A stretch of 64,000 nt of DNA, from NCBI RefSeq assembly GCF_000422465.1, contig NZ_KE383842.1:289040-353039 (forward strand), written 5' to 3'. The position numbers and the translations under genes were made by a program. Numbering within the stretch: position 1 is the stretch's first letter; each line of letters starts with the position of its first letter. This stretch comes from Paenibacillus harenae DSM 16969. Its GTDB lineage: Bacteria; Bacillota; Bacilli; Paenibacillales; Paenibacillaceae. Below, one piece after another: positions 52,752 through 61,181 of the stretch. The notes beneath the pieces are model-generated. The model made no database searches and had not been told where the DNA came from. It worked only from the letters and a program-made list of their open reading frames with translations.

Positions 52752-53211
52752 TGATGCTCTGTTTCAATTGCTGGCGCGGATCATGCAAAGAGACGGCCGG
52801 CTTGTGATACCGGCCAAAGGCAGCAGTATGTTCCCGCTCATTCGAGAAGGCAACTTATGCCGATTTCGTCCCGTAATGACGGAGAATATCCGCAAAGGAG
52901 ATATCATCCTCTTCAGCACGGAATCGGGCCAATTGATCGCACACCGGCTGCTTACCGTGATGCGGCGCGAGGAACGGCTGCTCTACATTTGCAAAGGCGA
53001 TACGAATCTGGGATGCGACGAACCCATCCGGCGCGAACAGATGCTGGGTGTCCTATACAGCATCCGGAAAGCAAGAAAAGAACTGCATATGTCGGACCGG
53101 TCCGTCTCTCTCTGGACGAAAGCGGTCATTGCCTTGCCGATCATATCCCAAGGGCTGAACCGTTACTTATCCTTTCAAAAAACCAGATCCGCCAACGGGG
53201 TTTCTCTATGA
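52735..53211 (+). CDS. S26B/SipW-type signal-peptidase-like protease
   Basis: A protein of about 158 residues. The catalytic Ser lies in IPAKGSSMFPLI and the His in QLIAHRLLTV, with KGDIILFST before it and CKGDTNLGCDEP after it. Ser/His instead of Ser/Lys, and the GDxN...D box, are features of the SipW/archaeal signal-peptidase branch. No N-terminal membrane helix is visible, but a hydrophobic stretch lies near residues 125-140. It could be the leader protease of this operon. TTG 52735 lies 10 bases from GGAG; GTG 52726 is an alternative. Confidence 0.75.
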   Translation: MRQQSNDALFQLLARIMQRDGRLVIPAKGSSMFPLIREGNLCRFRPVMTENIRKGDIILFSTESGQLIAHRLLTVMRREERLLYICKGDTNLGCDEPIRREQMLGVLYSIRKARKELHMSDRSVSLWTKAVIALPIISQGLNRYLSFQKTRSANGVSL

Positions 53212-55034
53212 CCGGAATCGTTCGGTTTCGTCTGTTGTTCGGCGGAGTCAGGAATGCATTTGCGCTGCTTGCCCCTTTCCTTATCAGGCAGCGAAAAACC
53301 TATGCGGGGCTGCTGCTGCTCGTGCCGGCCGATATTGCGCTGACCCTGGCTTTTGCCTGGTTTCTCGGGCAAATCACCGATGCCGCGGTACAGCAGCAGT
53401 TCGAGAAGCTGTATGGGCTTATCCCGTTAGGGATAGGGCTCAGCATATTGACTATAGTGTCCGACTTTATGAGCATCCGGCTGGAATTCACGGCCTCGAA
53501 CGGCTTGAAGAAAGCGCTGTCGGAGCGGCTGCTCCGGCATATCCTGCTGCTGCCGGCCAGCCGGATGAACCGGCTGCATTCCGGTGAAATGATGACTCAT
53601 TTCAATCGGGATATACACAGTATTAACGGAATGATCGGCAGAAGCCTCATCCAGTGGCTTCGTCTGCCGCTTATATTCATGGCCGTATTCGTGTATATGC
53701 TTCAGATTCATTGGGTAATGGCCGTTATGGGGCTGCTTATAATCCCTTTCGCTCTCGGGTCCGGCGCACTGCTCGGGTACATTCTGCGGCGACGGTCAAG
53801 AACCATTCACGATCTGCACGGGGACGTAAACAGCTTTCTGTCGGATACGCTGCAGGGATTATCCGTGATTCGTTCCTTTACGGCAGAGACGGCTTGGTTT
53901 CGGAAATATGCGGATCAATACGGTCAGCTGTACACGCTGCAGCAGAAGTACATGCGGCTGCAAGGATGGATTCGCGCGGGAGGGCAGGCGGCGGGAGCTT
54001 TTATTTTTTTGATCAGCCTCTGTCTAGGCGCTTATTTCGTCTCTCATCATATCATTACGATTGGTTCTCTTCTCTCATTCGTTAATTTATCGGGCCATTT
54101 GCTTTATCCGTTAACCGGCATGGCGGGACTGTGGATCGGCATCCAGGAATCGTCGACCGCGGCGGACAGAATCGCGAAGGTATTGAGCGAGCCTGTCGAG
54201 AGTCCCGATCTCCCAGAGCCCGTCGCCGTCTCCGGCCCCAAAACGATTGAATTCCAGAACGTCAGCTTCCGCTATGACGAGGAAATTCCGCTTATCGAAC
54301 GGTTCAACCTTACGGTTCATGCCGGCCAAACCGTTGCGGTCGTCGGAGCGAGCGGAGCGGGAAAGTCCACGCTTTTCCACCTGCTTCAAGGACTATACCG
54401 GCAGCAATCCGGATCGATTATGCTTGACGGCGTCCCCATTGGCCAATTGACTCGGGCGCAGCTTAGAAGCGCGATTGCCCTCGTCGAGCAGGAGACGTTC
54501 CTTTTCTCGGGCACCATTCGCGATAATTTGCTGCTTGCCCGTCCGGGCGCCAAGCAGCAGGAGATCGAACAAGCCGCGAAGCATGCGAATATTCATGACT
54601 ATATCCTATCGCTGCCTGACCGTTATGAGACGGAGGTCGGCGAGAGAGGAATAACGTTATCGGGGGGACAGCGGCAGCGCATCGCCATCGCGCGGGCTAT
54701 CCTCAAAGATGCGCCGATCCTGCTCCTGGACGAGGCGACATCCGCCCTCGACAGCGAAACGGAATTTCTGGTCCAACAGGCGCTAGACGGACTTATGGAA
54801 GGGCGCACGACAATCATCATTGCACACCGGCTTTCGACGGTCCGGCATGCCGATCTCATCGTCGTGCTTGACCGGGGCGCGATCGTTCAGACCGGCAGGC
54901 ATGATGAGCTGGCGGGACGGGCGGGGCCTTACCGGAAGATGAACGGCAGACAGCAGGTTAAGAAAGGAGATAACACGGATGATCTGGAAGCTGCTGCAGG
55001 CGATATACGACACGAGCGTTCCTATTCCGTCTGA
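53208..55034 (+). CDS. ABC transporter, fused membrane and ATPase domains (peptide exporter type)
   Basis: A 608-residue exporter. Six membrane helices (about 20-310) with the ABC1 fold are followed by an ATPase domain with GASGAGKST, SGGQRQRIAIARA, ILLLDEATSALD and AHRLSTV. No C39 leader-peptidase domain is fused at the N-terminus, so a separate protease is needed, and the S26-type protein just upstream could be it. It starts within the stop of that gene (ATGA). In lasso clusters this is the D protein, which exports the finished peptide and gives immunity. A 20-residue acidic/basic tail follows the ATPase domain. Confidence 0.92.
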   Translation: MTGIVRFRLLFGGVRNAFALLAPFLIRQRKTYAGLLLLVPADIALTLAFAWFLGQITDAAVQQQFEKLYGLIPLGIGLSILTIVSDFMSIRLEFTASNGLKKALSERLLRHILLLPASRMNRLHSGEMMTHFNRDIHSINGMIGRSLIQWLRLPLIFMAVFVYMLQIHWVMAVMGLLIIPFALGSGALLGYILRRRSRTIHDLHGDVNSFLSDTLQGLSVIRSFTAETAWFRKYADQYGQLYTLQQKYMRLQGWIRAGGQAAGAFIFLISLCLGAYFVSHHIITIGSLLSFVNLSGHLLYPLTGMAGLWIGIQESSTAADRIAKVLSEPVESPDLPEPVAVSGPKTIEFQNVSFRYDEEIPLIERFNLTVHAGQTVAVVGASGAGKSTLFHLLQGLYRQQSGSIMLDGVPIGQLTRAQLRSAIALVEQETFLFSGTIRDNLLLARPGAKQQEIEQAAKHANIHDYILSLPDRYETEVGERGITLSGGQRQRIAIARAILKDAPILLLDEATSALDSETEFLVQQALDGLMEGRTTIIIAHRLSTVRHADLIVVLDRGAIVQTGRHDELAGRAGPYRKMNGRQQVKKGDNTDDLEAAAGDIRHERSYSV

Positions 55035-56016
55035 ACCGGAGATTCTCGAACCGGCGCTGGATGACATTGCATACTTCCGTGTTGCCCCGCAAGTCTATCA
55101 GCTGCTTAAGCAGCAGGAGAGACTTGACAGCTTGCCCGCAGCGTACCGGAACCGCCTGAAAAACAAATACGACGAGACGGTAAGGTCAAACTTGTACATT
55201 CATTATGAGAATGAACGTATACTCCAAGCCTTCGAAGCTTCGGAAATTCCTGTCATTCCATTAAAAGGCGTCCGTTTCGCCATGAAATATTTCGGACATA
55301 TCGGCGCAAGAGGAACCTCTGATATCGATCTGCTTCTGAAGAAATCCGATATGAAGCGCGCTGAGGCGTGTATCCGACAGCTTGGATTTACGAACGAAGA
55401 GAAAACGATCCGCGCCCACTTTCATCGCAGTTTCTCGAAACCTCTGGCCGGAACGCCGCATTCGCTCACGGTCGAGCTGCACTGGGGGCTGTTGATGGAG
55501 GGAACCTCGAGATACAGCATAGCGCCTTTTTGGCATGAGGCGGTGCCTTTGAAGCCTTATAAGCAGGTCATGGAGCTGTCGGAATATCATCTGTTTTATA
55601 TGATCTGCCTGCATGGGTGGAAGCATGGACTGAATTCCCCGAAGTATCTGATCGACATCGTTCAGCTGCTCGAAGTCAGCGGTGACCGGATCAGCTTCGA
55701 CAGGCTGCTGCAGGACGCATCGATACACCGAACCTATAAGAGGATCGCCAGCACACTGTCAATCGTCTACCGGCAGTTTCCTTATTTGGAGGCCCGCAAG
55801 CCGCTTAAGCTTTCGAAGAGAAGAGGAAATTGGTGGGATTACGATACCGTTCGCGGCAAAAAAAAGAATACAATCACGCGATATACACGGTTTCTGCAGT
55901 ATCAATGGTTGGACTTCGATTCTCCCAGCCATGGCTTGGCAGCCTCCGTCCATTATTTGGAGTCTCTGGTCTTGTTCCGGAAGGGGGTGAAAACAAATGA
56001 TCAAACCTATGTATGA
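54979..56016 (+). CDS. Nucleotidyltransferase-family protein
   Basis: A 345-residue protein with an MNT-type nucleotidyltransferase core. PVIPLKGVRFA (K96-G97) and ARGTSDIDLLLK (Asp115, Asp117) are the nucleotide and metal sites. A longer helical C-terminus with HGWKHGLNSPKYLIDIVQLL follows. Such proteins occur in Bacillota lasso clusters, where their role is not settled. They could add nucleotides to a peptide or act as antitoxins. It overlaps the exporter by 56 bases and the terminal peptide gene by 20 bases. Confidence 0.82.
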   Translation: MIWKLLQAIYDTSVPIPSEPEILEPALDDIAYFRVAPQVYQLLKQQERLDSLPAAYRNRLKNKYDETVRSNLYIHYENERILQAFEASEIPVIPLKGVRFAMKYFGHIGARGTSDIDLLLKKSDMKRAEACIRQLGFTNEEKTIRAHFHRSFSKPLAGTPHSLTVELHWGLLMEGTSRYSIAPFWHEAVPLKPYKQVMELSEYHLFYMICLHGWKHGLNSPKYLIDIVQLLEVSGDRISFDRLLQDASIHRTYKRIASTLSIVYRQFPYLEARKPLKLSKRRGNWWDYDTVRGKKKNTITRYTRFLQYQWLDFDSPSHGLAASVHYLESLVLFRKGVKTNDQTYV

Positions 56017-56203
56017 AAAGCCTGTCGTGCTGAATCATCGTCCGATTCAATTCGAAACGGTCGTCAGCGGCAGCGGCAATTTTCCCGGACTCGGAAACGG
56101 CGTAGACGGTGTTCCGGCCAAGGAACGCGGAGATTTCCCGGGCCAGGGAGCAACGGAAGGAACGTTTCCCGGCAAGGGACCGACTCATAATCATCGTCCA
56201 TAA
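55997..56203 (+). CDS. Candidate ribosomal-peptide precursor with three FPGxG repeats
   Basis: A 68-residue peptide, the last gene of the operon. The front (MYEKPVVLNHRPIQFE) carries a YxKPxxL-type pattern seen in leaders recognised by PqqD-like proteins. The rest is glycine-rich with FPGLG (29-33), FPGQG (47-51) and FPGKG (57-61), and ends THNHRP. The tetrapeptide NHRP occurs twice (13-16 and 65-68). There is no cysteine. The GGGGGTG ribosome site sits 8 bases before the ATG inside the nucleotidyltransferase gene, so it is coupled to it. I know no family. It might be a modified peptide or an exported repeat peptide. Confidence 0.72.
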   Translation: MIKPMYEKPVVLNHRPIQFETVVSGSGNFPGLGNGVDGVPAKERGDFPGQGATEGTFPGKGPTHNHRP

Positions 56204-56213
56204 ATAGGTCACG

Positions 56214-56241
56214 AGGGCTGTCTCCGCGAGGAGACAGCCCT
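56214..56241 (+). terminator. Hairpin ending the peptide operon
   Basis: AGGGCTGTCTCC pairs perfectly with GGAGACAGCCCT around GCGA. Only TGCGTTTG follows, so the T-run is weak but the stem is strong. Confidence 0.7.
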
Positions 56242-56396
56242 TGCGTTTGCCCAAAAGCAGCTTTACCTGCCTTTCGGCATGATTCTGATTGTATTTTCCG
56301 TAGAGGCATACCCAAATGTGACAAGCTTTATCCAATTCGCTTCCAAAATCGAGTTCACTTACTCCTCCGTACGCGATTCTACTCCCTCAGCCTTCG

Positions 56397-57401
56397 TTAG
56401 GAAGAAAGGCCAGACGTAAATCGACGCGCCGTAGAGCTGCGAACGACGAGCTCCGGCTCCAAATAAACGGTCTTGACCGACGCCGGCGCCTCGATAAGCT
56501 CGATCATAGCGGCTGCTATGACCGAAGTGATGTCGGATATGGCAACGCCTACCGCCGTAACGGGAATCTCAATCTTCTCCATCTCCGGAAGATTATCATA
56601 GCTGACGATCGACAAATCCTGAGGAATTTGAAGTCTCTGCTCGCTGACGGCGCGTATAATGCCCCGGGTTATATCGATCCCGCCGCTTATGACGGCCGTC
56701 GGGCGAGCCTCCCGTTCCAGCATGGCGCGGGCAGCCGTATAACCGTCGTGAAATTCCAAGCCGGCCATCCGGAGGATGGAGCCTTCCGTAATGGAAAGAC
56801 CCAGCCGGGCGGTCTCTTCGCGAAAGGCTTCGATCTTGACGGCTTGCAGCGGATCATAGCTCTTCGGCTCTCCGATATACGCGATGTCCCGGTGGCCGAG
56901 ATCAGCCAGATGGCGGACGGCTAGTCGGACGGCTTGCCCCCGGTTCACGTCAATGGCGGAATAAGGCGTATAGCCGGCAGCGCCATACGTAAGGATCGGG
57001 ATTTGGAGCGGCCTTAAATCCGATGAGCCGGAGAGGTCGTCCCGGTCGCCGAACACAAGAATGGCGTCGACCTGGTAACGGCGGAAGGTTTCGATGGCTG
57101 TCTCGATACTGCTGATCGACAGCAAGGTAATGTAGCCATGCGACTCAAGCTCTGCGTTAACCCTCGTAATTAGTGAGGAGAGCGCCGCACGTTCGATGGA
57201 CGGCCATACGACGCCGATCGCTCCGCTTCTTCTCGAGACAAGGCTTCTGGCCGCAAGATTAGGCTGGTAACCCATTTCCTTCGCAATGGACAGAATATGC
57301 TGTTTGGTTTTGTGTTTGACGAGCGGGCTGTCCCGCAGCGCCTTTGAGACGGTAGAGAAGCTGACGCCTGCCTGCTCGGCGATATCTTTGATGGTGACCA
57401 T
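56397..57401 (-). CDS. LacI-family transcriptional regulator
   Basis: A 334-residue LacI regulator. The N-terminal helix-turn-helix is VTIKDIAEQAGVSFSTVSKALRDSPLVK, with a hinge helix (NLAARSLVSRRSG), then a periplasmic-binding-like domain (IGVVWPSIERAAL, IAYIGEPKSYDP, VSYDNLPEMEKIEIPVTAV). It is divergent from the nickel-pincer operon, and a perfect 14-bp palindrome lies between them, so it most likely represses that operon until a sugar acid binds. GGAGGG precedes the ATG. Confidence 0.92.
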   Translation of the reverse strand: MVTIKDIAEQAGVSFSTVSKALRDSPLVKHKTKQHILSIAKEMGYQPNLAARSLVSRRSGAIGVVWPSIERAALSSLITRVNAELESHGYITLLSISSIETAIETFRRYQVDAILVFGDRDDLSGSSDLRPLQIPILTYGAAGYTPYSAIDVNRGQAVRLAVRHLADLGHRDIAYIGEPKSYDPLQAVKIEAFREETARLGLSITEGSILRMAGLEFHDGYTAARAMLEREARPTAVISGGIDITRGIIRAVSEQRLQIPQDLSIVSYDNLPEMEKIEIPVTAVGVAISDITSVIAAAMIELIEAPASVKTVYLEPELVVRSSTARRFTSGLSS

Positions 57402-57532
57402 GGATGCCCTCCGAAAGGAAAGATATGAAGCATTTTCTCAAGTTTTTCCCCTTATCATAGTATAGTTATTTTGGAATTGAAAGCGGCGGATTCTCAAGTA
57501 GACAGGTCAAACGGTTTCAGCTATCATAAAAA

Positions 57533-57546
57533 TAACAACGTTGTTA
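57533..57546. promoter_or_regulatory. Candidate LacI operator
   Basis: TAACAACGTTGTTA is a perfect 14-bp palindrome with the CG centre typical of LacI-family sites, 20 bases before the SDR start. A second, weaker half-like site (TCAAACGGTTTCA) lies about 27 bases upstream. Confidence 0.65.
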
Positions 57547-57566
57547 ATCTGGGAGGAGGATTGTTC

Positions 57567-58328
57567 ATGTTTAACCTGAAGAATACGGTATCGGTTGTCA
57601 TTGGCGGGAATGGCGTTCTGGGCAGCGCCATGGCAGCCGCGCTTGCCGAAGCGGGATCGAAGGTCGCCATCGTCGGCCGGAATATGGAGAAAGCCGGATT
57701 GGTATGCGGAGAGATTGAACGCGGCGGCGGTTCCGCGATTCCGGTCCAGGCGGATGCTACGAAGAAAGAGGAGCTCGAGTCCGCCTTGAATAAGGTGCTC
57801 GAGTGGGGAGGACGGATCGATACGCTCGTCAATGCCAGCGGAACGAACAGCCCGACTCCTTTTTTTGAGCTGGAGATGGAAGAATGGGACCGGATTATGG
57901 ACGTTAATCTGAAGAGCGTCGTGCTGGCGAGCCAGGTGTTCGGCAAGAGGATGATAGAGCAGGGCGGCGGCGGATCGATTATTAATATTTCGTCCGTATC
58001 CTCCGAACCGCCATTGTCCCGGGTGTTCACGTACTCGGCTTCCAAAGCGGGCGTCAACAGCGTCACGCAGTTTCTGGCCAGGGAATTCGCGCCCCATCAT
58101 GTCAGAGTGAATGCGATCATCCCGGGCTTCTTCCCGGCAGAGCAGAATAAAAAGATTTTGTCCCCGGACAGAATCGAATCGATTATGCGTCATACTCCCA
58201 TGAACCGCTTCGGTACGCCGGAGGAGCTTAAAGGAACGGTCGTTTATTTGGCCTCGCCGAAAGCGTCTTCGTTCGTAACCGGTGCGCTGCTGAGAGTAGA
58301 CGGAGGATTTGGAGCGATGACGATATGA
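57567..58328 (+). CDS. SDR, fructuronate reductase (D-mannonate oxidoreductase) type
   Basis: A 253-residue SDR. The cofactor loop is VVIGGNGVLGSAMAAAL, then NASGTNSPTPFFE, the active-site YSASKAG, and a PGFFPAEQNKKIL segment followed by HTPMNRFGTPEELKG, which matches the YjmF/UxuB-type mannonate oxidoreductase branch. These enzymes interconvert fructuronate and mannonate with NAD(H). The uronate-isomerase-like gene at the end of the same operon fits that job. The start is ATG 57567, with GGGAGGAGG upstream. The stop overlaps the LarA-type gene by four bases. Confidence 0.82.
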   Translation: MFNLKNTVSVVIGGNGVLGSAMAAALAEAGSKVAIVGRNMEKAGLVCGEIERGGGSAIPVQADATKKEELESALNKVLEWGGRIDTLVNASGTNSPTPFFELEMEEWDRIMDVNLKSVVLASQVFGKRMIEQGGGGSIINISSVSSEPPLSRVFTYSASKAGVNSVTQFLAREFAPHHVRVNAIIPGFFPAEQNKKILSPDRIESIMRHTPMNRFGTPEELKGTVVYLASPKASSFVTGALLRVDGGFGAMTI

Positions 58329-59602
58329 GCGGAATACTTAGAAGACTGGTAGAGCATACCCCGATACCGAAGCTGGTGAAGATCCGTCAGACATTCGACG
58401 ATACGAAGCTCGCCGACCCGATCGGAGAGTTGACGGAGCGGCTTCGGGCGCCGGGCGCCATGCCGGGCATTGGCGCAGGCCAGAAGGTGGCGGTGGCCGT
58501 CGGCAGCCGCGGGATCTCCCGCATTGCCGAGCTGACCAGGACCGTTATCGACGAACTGAAAAGGATAGGCGCCGAGCCGTTTATCGTGCCGTGTATGGGC
58601 AGTCACGGCGGAGCGACGGCAGAAGGGCAGACCGAGGTGCTGGCCCATCTTGGCATTGACGAGCAGCGGATGAACTGTCCGGTCCGGTCTTCAATGGAGG
58701 TTGCCCTGGTGGACCGATTGCCGAACGGACTGCCGATCTATTGCGACAAGATCGCGGCCGAGGAAGCCGACGCAATCGTTGTGATTAACCGGATTAAGCC
58801 GCATACCGCATTCCGCGGTCCGATCGAGAGCGGCCTGCTCAAGATGATTTCAATTGGGCTCGGCAAGCAGAAAGGCGCGGAAGCGTGCCATCAGCTCGGA
58901 TTCAAATATATGGCGGAGAACGTGCCGGCGATGGCCCGCGTTATGATGAACAAGCTGCCGATCCGGTTCGGCGTGGCGATCGTGGAGAATGCGTATGATC
59001 AGATTTGCCGCATTGAAGTGCTTGGCACCGACGTGATGGAGGAGAGGGAGAAGGAGCTGCTGCTCGAAGCGAAGAGCAGGCTGCCGCAAATTTTTTTCCC
59101 GGAGCTGGATGTGCTGGTCATCGATTATATCGGCAAAAACATTAGCGGAGACGGCGCTGATCCGAACATTACAGGCAGATATCCGACACCTTACGCGCAT
59201 GGGGGGCCTGAGGTGAATAAGATGGTTGTCCTCGATCTGACTCCGGAATCCAAGGGCAATGCGAACGGGGTAGGCACCGCCGATTTCACGACGAGCCGGC
59301 TGGTCGGCAAGACGGATTGGCCGGGCACCTATGCGAACGGGCTGACTTCAACGGTATGCGCGCCGACGAAGCAGGCGACAACGCTGGATAATGACCGCGA
59401 CGCGATCAAGGCTGCGATCAAGACCTGCAATATTCTCGATTATCATCAGTGCAGACTGGTCCGCATTCGCGATACGCTGCATCTCGGAACGATTGAAATT
59501 TCCGAACCGCTGCTGGAGGAGGCAATGCGCAATCCGCGCATCGAGATTTTGGAAGGGCCTTACGAATGGCAGTTCGACGCGGAAGGTTATTTGCCGAAAT
59601 GA
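58325..59602 (+). CDS. LarA-family nickel-pincer hydroxyacid racemase/epimerase
   Basis: A 425-residue LarA-type protein. The residues matching LarA's active site are His94 (CMGSHGGAT), His160 (NRIKPHTAFRG), Lys173 (SGLLKMISIG), which would hold the nickel pincer cofactor, and His189 (EACHQLG). The family includes lactate, malate and other hydroxyacid racemases and a gluconate 2-epimerase. With uronate-pathway genes on both sides, mannonate/gluconate 2-epimerase activity is the best guess. The cofactor genes larE, larB and larC follow directly. It is cytoplasmic. Confidence 0.88.
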   Translation: MSGILRRLVEHTPIPKLVKIRQTFDDTKLADPIGELTERLRAPGAMPGIGAGQKVAVAVGSRGISRIAELTRTVIDELKRIGAEPFIVPCMGSHGGATAEGQTEVLAHLGIDEQRMNCPVRSSMEVALVDRLPNGLPIYCDKIAAEEADAIVVINRIKPHTAFRGPIESGLLKMISIGLGKQKGAEACHQLGFKYMAENVPAMARVMMNKLPIRFGVAIVENAYDQICRIEVLGTDVMEEREKELLLEAKSRLPQIFFPELDVLVIDYIGKNISGDGADPNITGRYPTPYAHGGPEVNKMVVLDLTPESKGNANGVGTADFTTSRLVGKTDWPGTYANGLTSTVCAPTKQATTLDNDRDAIKAAIKTCNILDYHQCRLVRIRDTLHLGTIEISEPLLEEAMRNPRIEILEGPYEWQFDAEGYLPK

Positions 59603-59670
59603 ATAAGGGAAGAAAAGTGATAGTAGCCATAGCTGCAGGCAAAAAACGCCAACCGGATAAAGTCAACTGA
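59599..59670 (+). CDS. Possible 23-residue coupled small open frame
   Basis: A short frame begins in the stop of the LarA-type gene (ATGA) and runs to TGA 59668-59670, just before the ribosome site of larE. It encodes MNKGRKVIVAIAAGKKRQPD and three more residues. It is basic with a hydrophobic middle. It may be a coupling frame or chance. I know no family. Confidence 0.25.
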   Translation: MNKGRKVIVAIAAGKKRQPDKVN

Positions 59671-59688
59671 AGAGGAGGAATCCCTACT

Positions 59689-60504
59689 ATGCATGACAAG
59701 TACAGCAGGCTGCAAGCGATTTTATCCGAAATGGAATCCGTTGTCGTTGCGTTCTCCGGAGGCGTTGACAGCACCTTCCTGCTCAATGCGGCGCTTCGGA
59801 CGCTGGGGAGCGAACGCGTGCTGGCCGTTACGGCGGACTCGGAAACCTATCCGACGGAGGAGCTGGAGGAAGCCATTCGGCTGGCGGCAAGCCTGGGAGC
59901 GGCTCACCGTGTTATTGAAACGTCCGAGCTGAATATTCCCGGCTACAAGGAGAATACGGGAAACCGCTGCTATTTTTGCAAAAAAAGCCTGTTCGAGCAT
60001 TTGGTGCCTTTCGTCCAAAGCGGAGCATACAAGCATATCGTCTACGGGCTGATTGCCGATGATATGAACGAACACAGGCCGGGTATCCAAGCAGCGAAGG
60101 AGCGCGGCGTTCGGGGGCCGCTGCAGGAGGCGGGACTATTCAAAGAAGAAATCCGTGATTTATCACGCGAGCATGGGCTCCCCACCTGGAATAAGCCGTC
60201 TTTCGCCTGCCTCTCCTCCCGGATCGCTTACGGAGAAACCATTACGATCGAGAAGCTCGGACGTGTCGGGGAAGCGGAACGCTTCATTCGTTCGCTTGGT
60301 TTCAGTCAGGTCCGGGTAAGAAGCCACGGCGATATCGCCCGGATCGAAGTGGAGCCGGAAGCGATGGAAAGGCTGATTGCGCACGCTTCCGGCATATCGG
60401 ATAAGCTGAAAGCGCTCGGGTTTATTTACGTATCTATGGACCTCTCCGGCTATCGCAGCGGCAGTATGAATAAAGTGCTTGATCGCGGGGGCGCGGCGAT
60501 ATGA
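59689..60504 (+). CDS. larE: LarE, sulfur donor for the nickel-pincer cofactor
   Basis: A 271-residue PP-loop enzyme. The ATP motif is VVAFSGGVDSTFLLNAAL. NRCYFCKKSLF supplies a CxxC pair, and the family sulfur-donor cysteine region is NKPSFACLSSRIAYG. LarE adds sulfur to the pyridinium ring of the cofactor, giving up its own cysteine sulfur or using an iron-sulfur cluster. AGAGGAGGA lies 8 bases before the ATG. Its stop overlaps larB by four bases. Confidence 0.93.
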   Translation: MHDKYSRLQAILSEMESVVVAFSGGVDSTFLLNAALRTLGSERVLAVTADSETYPTEELEEAIRLAASLGAAHRVIETSELNIPGYKENTGNRCYFCKKSLFEHLVPFVQSGAYKHIVYGLIADDMNEHRPGIQAAKERGVRGPLQEAGLFKEEIRDLSREHGLPTWNKPSFACLSSRIAYGETITIEKLGRVGEAERFIRSLGFSQVRVRSHGDIARIEVEPEAMERLIAHASGISDKLKALGFIYVSMDLSGYRSGSMNKVLDRGGAAI

Positions 60505-61181
60505 ACGAATTTGAGGATATGGGCTTTTGCAAGCTTGACGTGGGCCGCAATGAGCGGACGGGACATCCGGAGATTGTCTTCGGCATGGGCAAAACAGCCG
60601 AACAGGTGGAGACGATCTTCTCCCGGCTTGCGGAGGTTCACGGGAGAGCGCTTGTGACACGGGCAACCGGCGAAATGGCGGAGAGAGTAGCCGGTCGGCA
60701 TCCGGAGGCGCGTTACGACGAAGTGTCCCGTCTCATTTCCTTTGGTCAAGCCGCGCTGAAGCTGCCCGGCAAGGTGGCGGTGCTGACCGGCGGAACGTCG
60801 GATATTCCGGTCGCGGAGGAGGCGGCCGGAACGGCGGAATGGATGGGCTGCGAGGTCGACCGCATCTATGACGTCGGCGTTGCCGGAATCGACCGCCTGC
60901 TGAGCCAGAAGGAGAGGATCAGGGAGGCGTCGGTTGTGATCGGGGTTGCCGGCATGGAAGGGGCGTTGGTCAGCGTCGTTGGCGGTCTCGTCCGCCGGCC
61001 TGTCATCGCGGTGCCGACCTCGGTAGGCTACGGCGCCAATTTGCAGGGCATTACGACGCTTCTTGCGATGCTGACCTCCTGCGCGTCAGGCGTCACGGTC
61101 GTCAATATTGACAACGGCTTCGGCGCGGGATTTCAGGCAGCGATGATTTTACAATTAGTAGCGGAGGGCGCAAAAGGATGA
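60501..61181 (+). CDS. larB: LarB, nickel-pincer cofactor carboxylase
   Basis: A 226-residue LarB protein. It starts LDVGRNERTGHPEIVFG and continues with the AIR-carboxylase-like core VAVLTGGTSDIPVAEEAAGTAEWMGCEVDRIYDVGVAGI, AGMEGALVSVVGGLV and PTSVGYGANLQGI. LarB carboxylates nicotinic acid adenine dinucleotide and hydrolyses its phosphoanhydride, the first step of the cofactor pathway. It overlaps both neighbours by four bases (ATGA), so the cofactor genes are made together. Confidence 0.93.
   Translation: MNEFEDMGFCKLDVGRNERTGHPEIVFGMGKTAEQVETIFSRLAEVHGRALVTRATGEMAERVAGRHPEARYDEVSRLISFGQAALKLPGKVAVLTGGTSDIPVAEEAAGTAEWMGCEVDRIYDVGVAGIDRLLSQKERIREASVVIGVAGMEGALVSVVGGLVRRPVIAVPTSVGYGANLQGITTLLAMLTSCASGVTVVNIDNGFGAGFQAAMILQLVAEGAKG

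Noticed and set aside
51685..56203. Calling the operon a paeninodin-type lasso-peptide cluster outright
   Set aside because: No cyclase and no B2 protease are present, and the terminal peptide has no lasso-like core with Asp/Glu at position 7-9.
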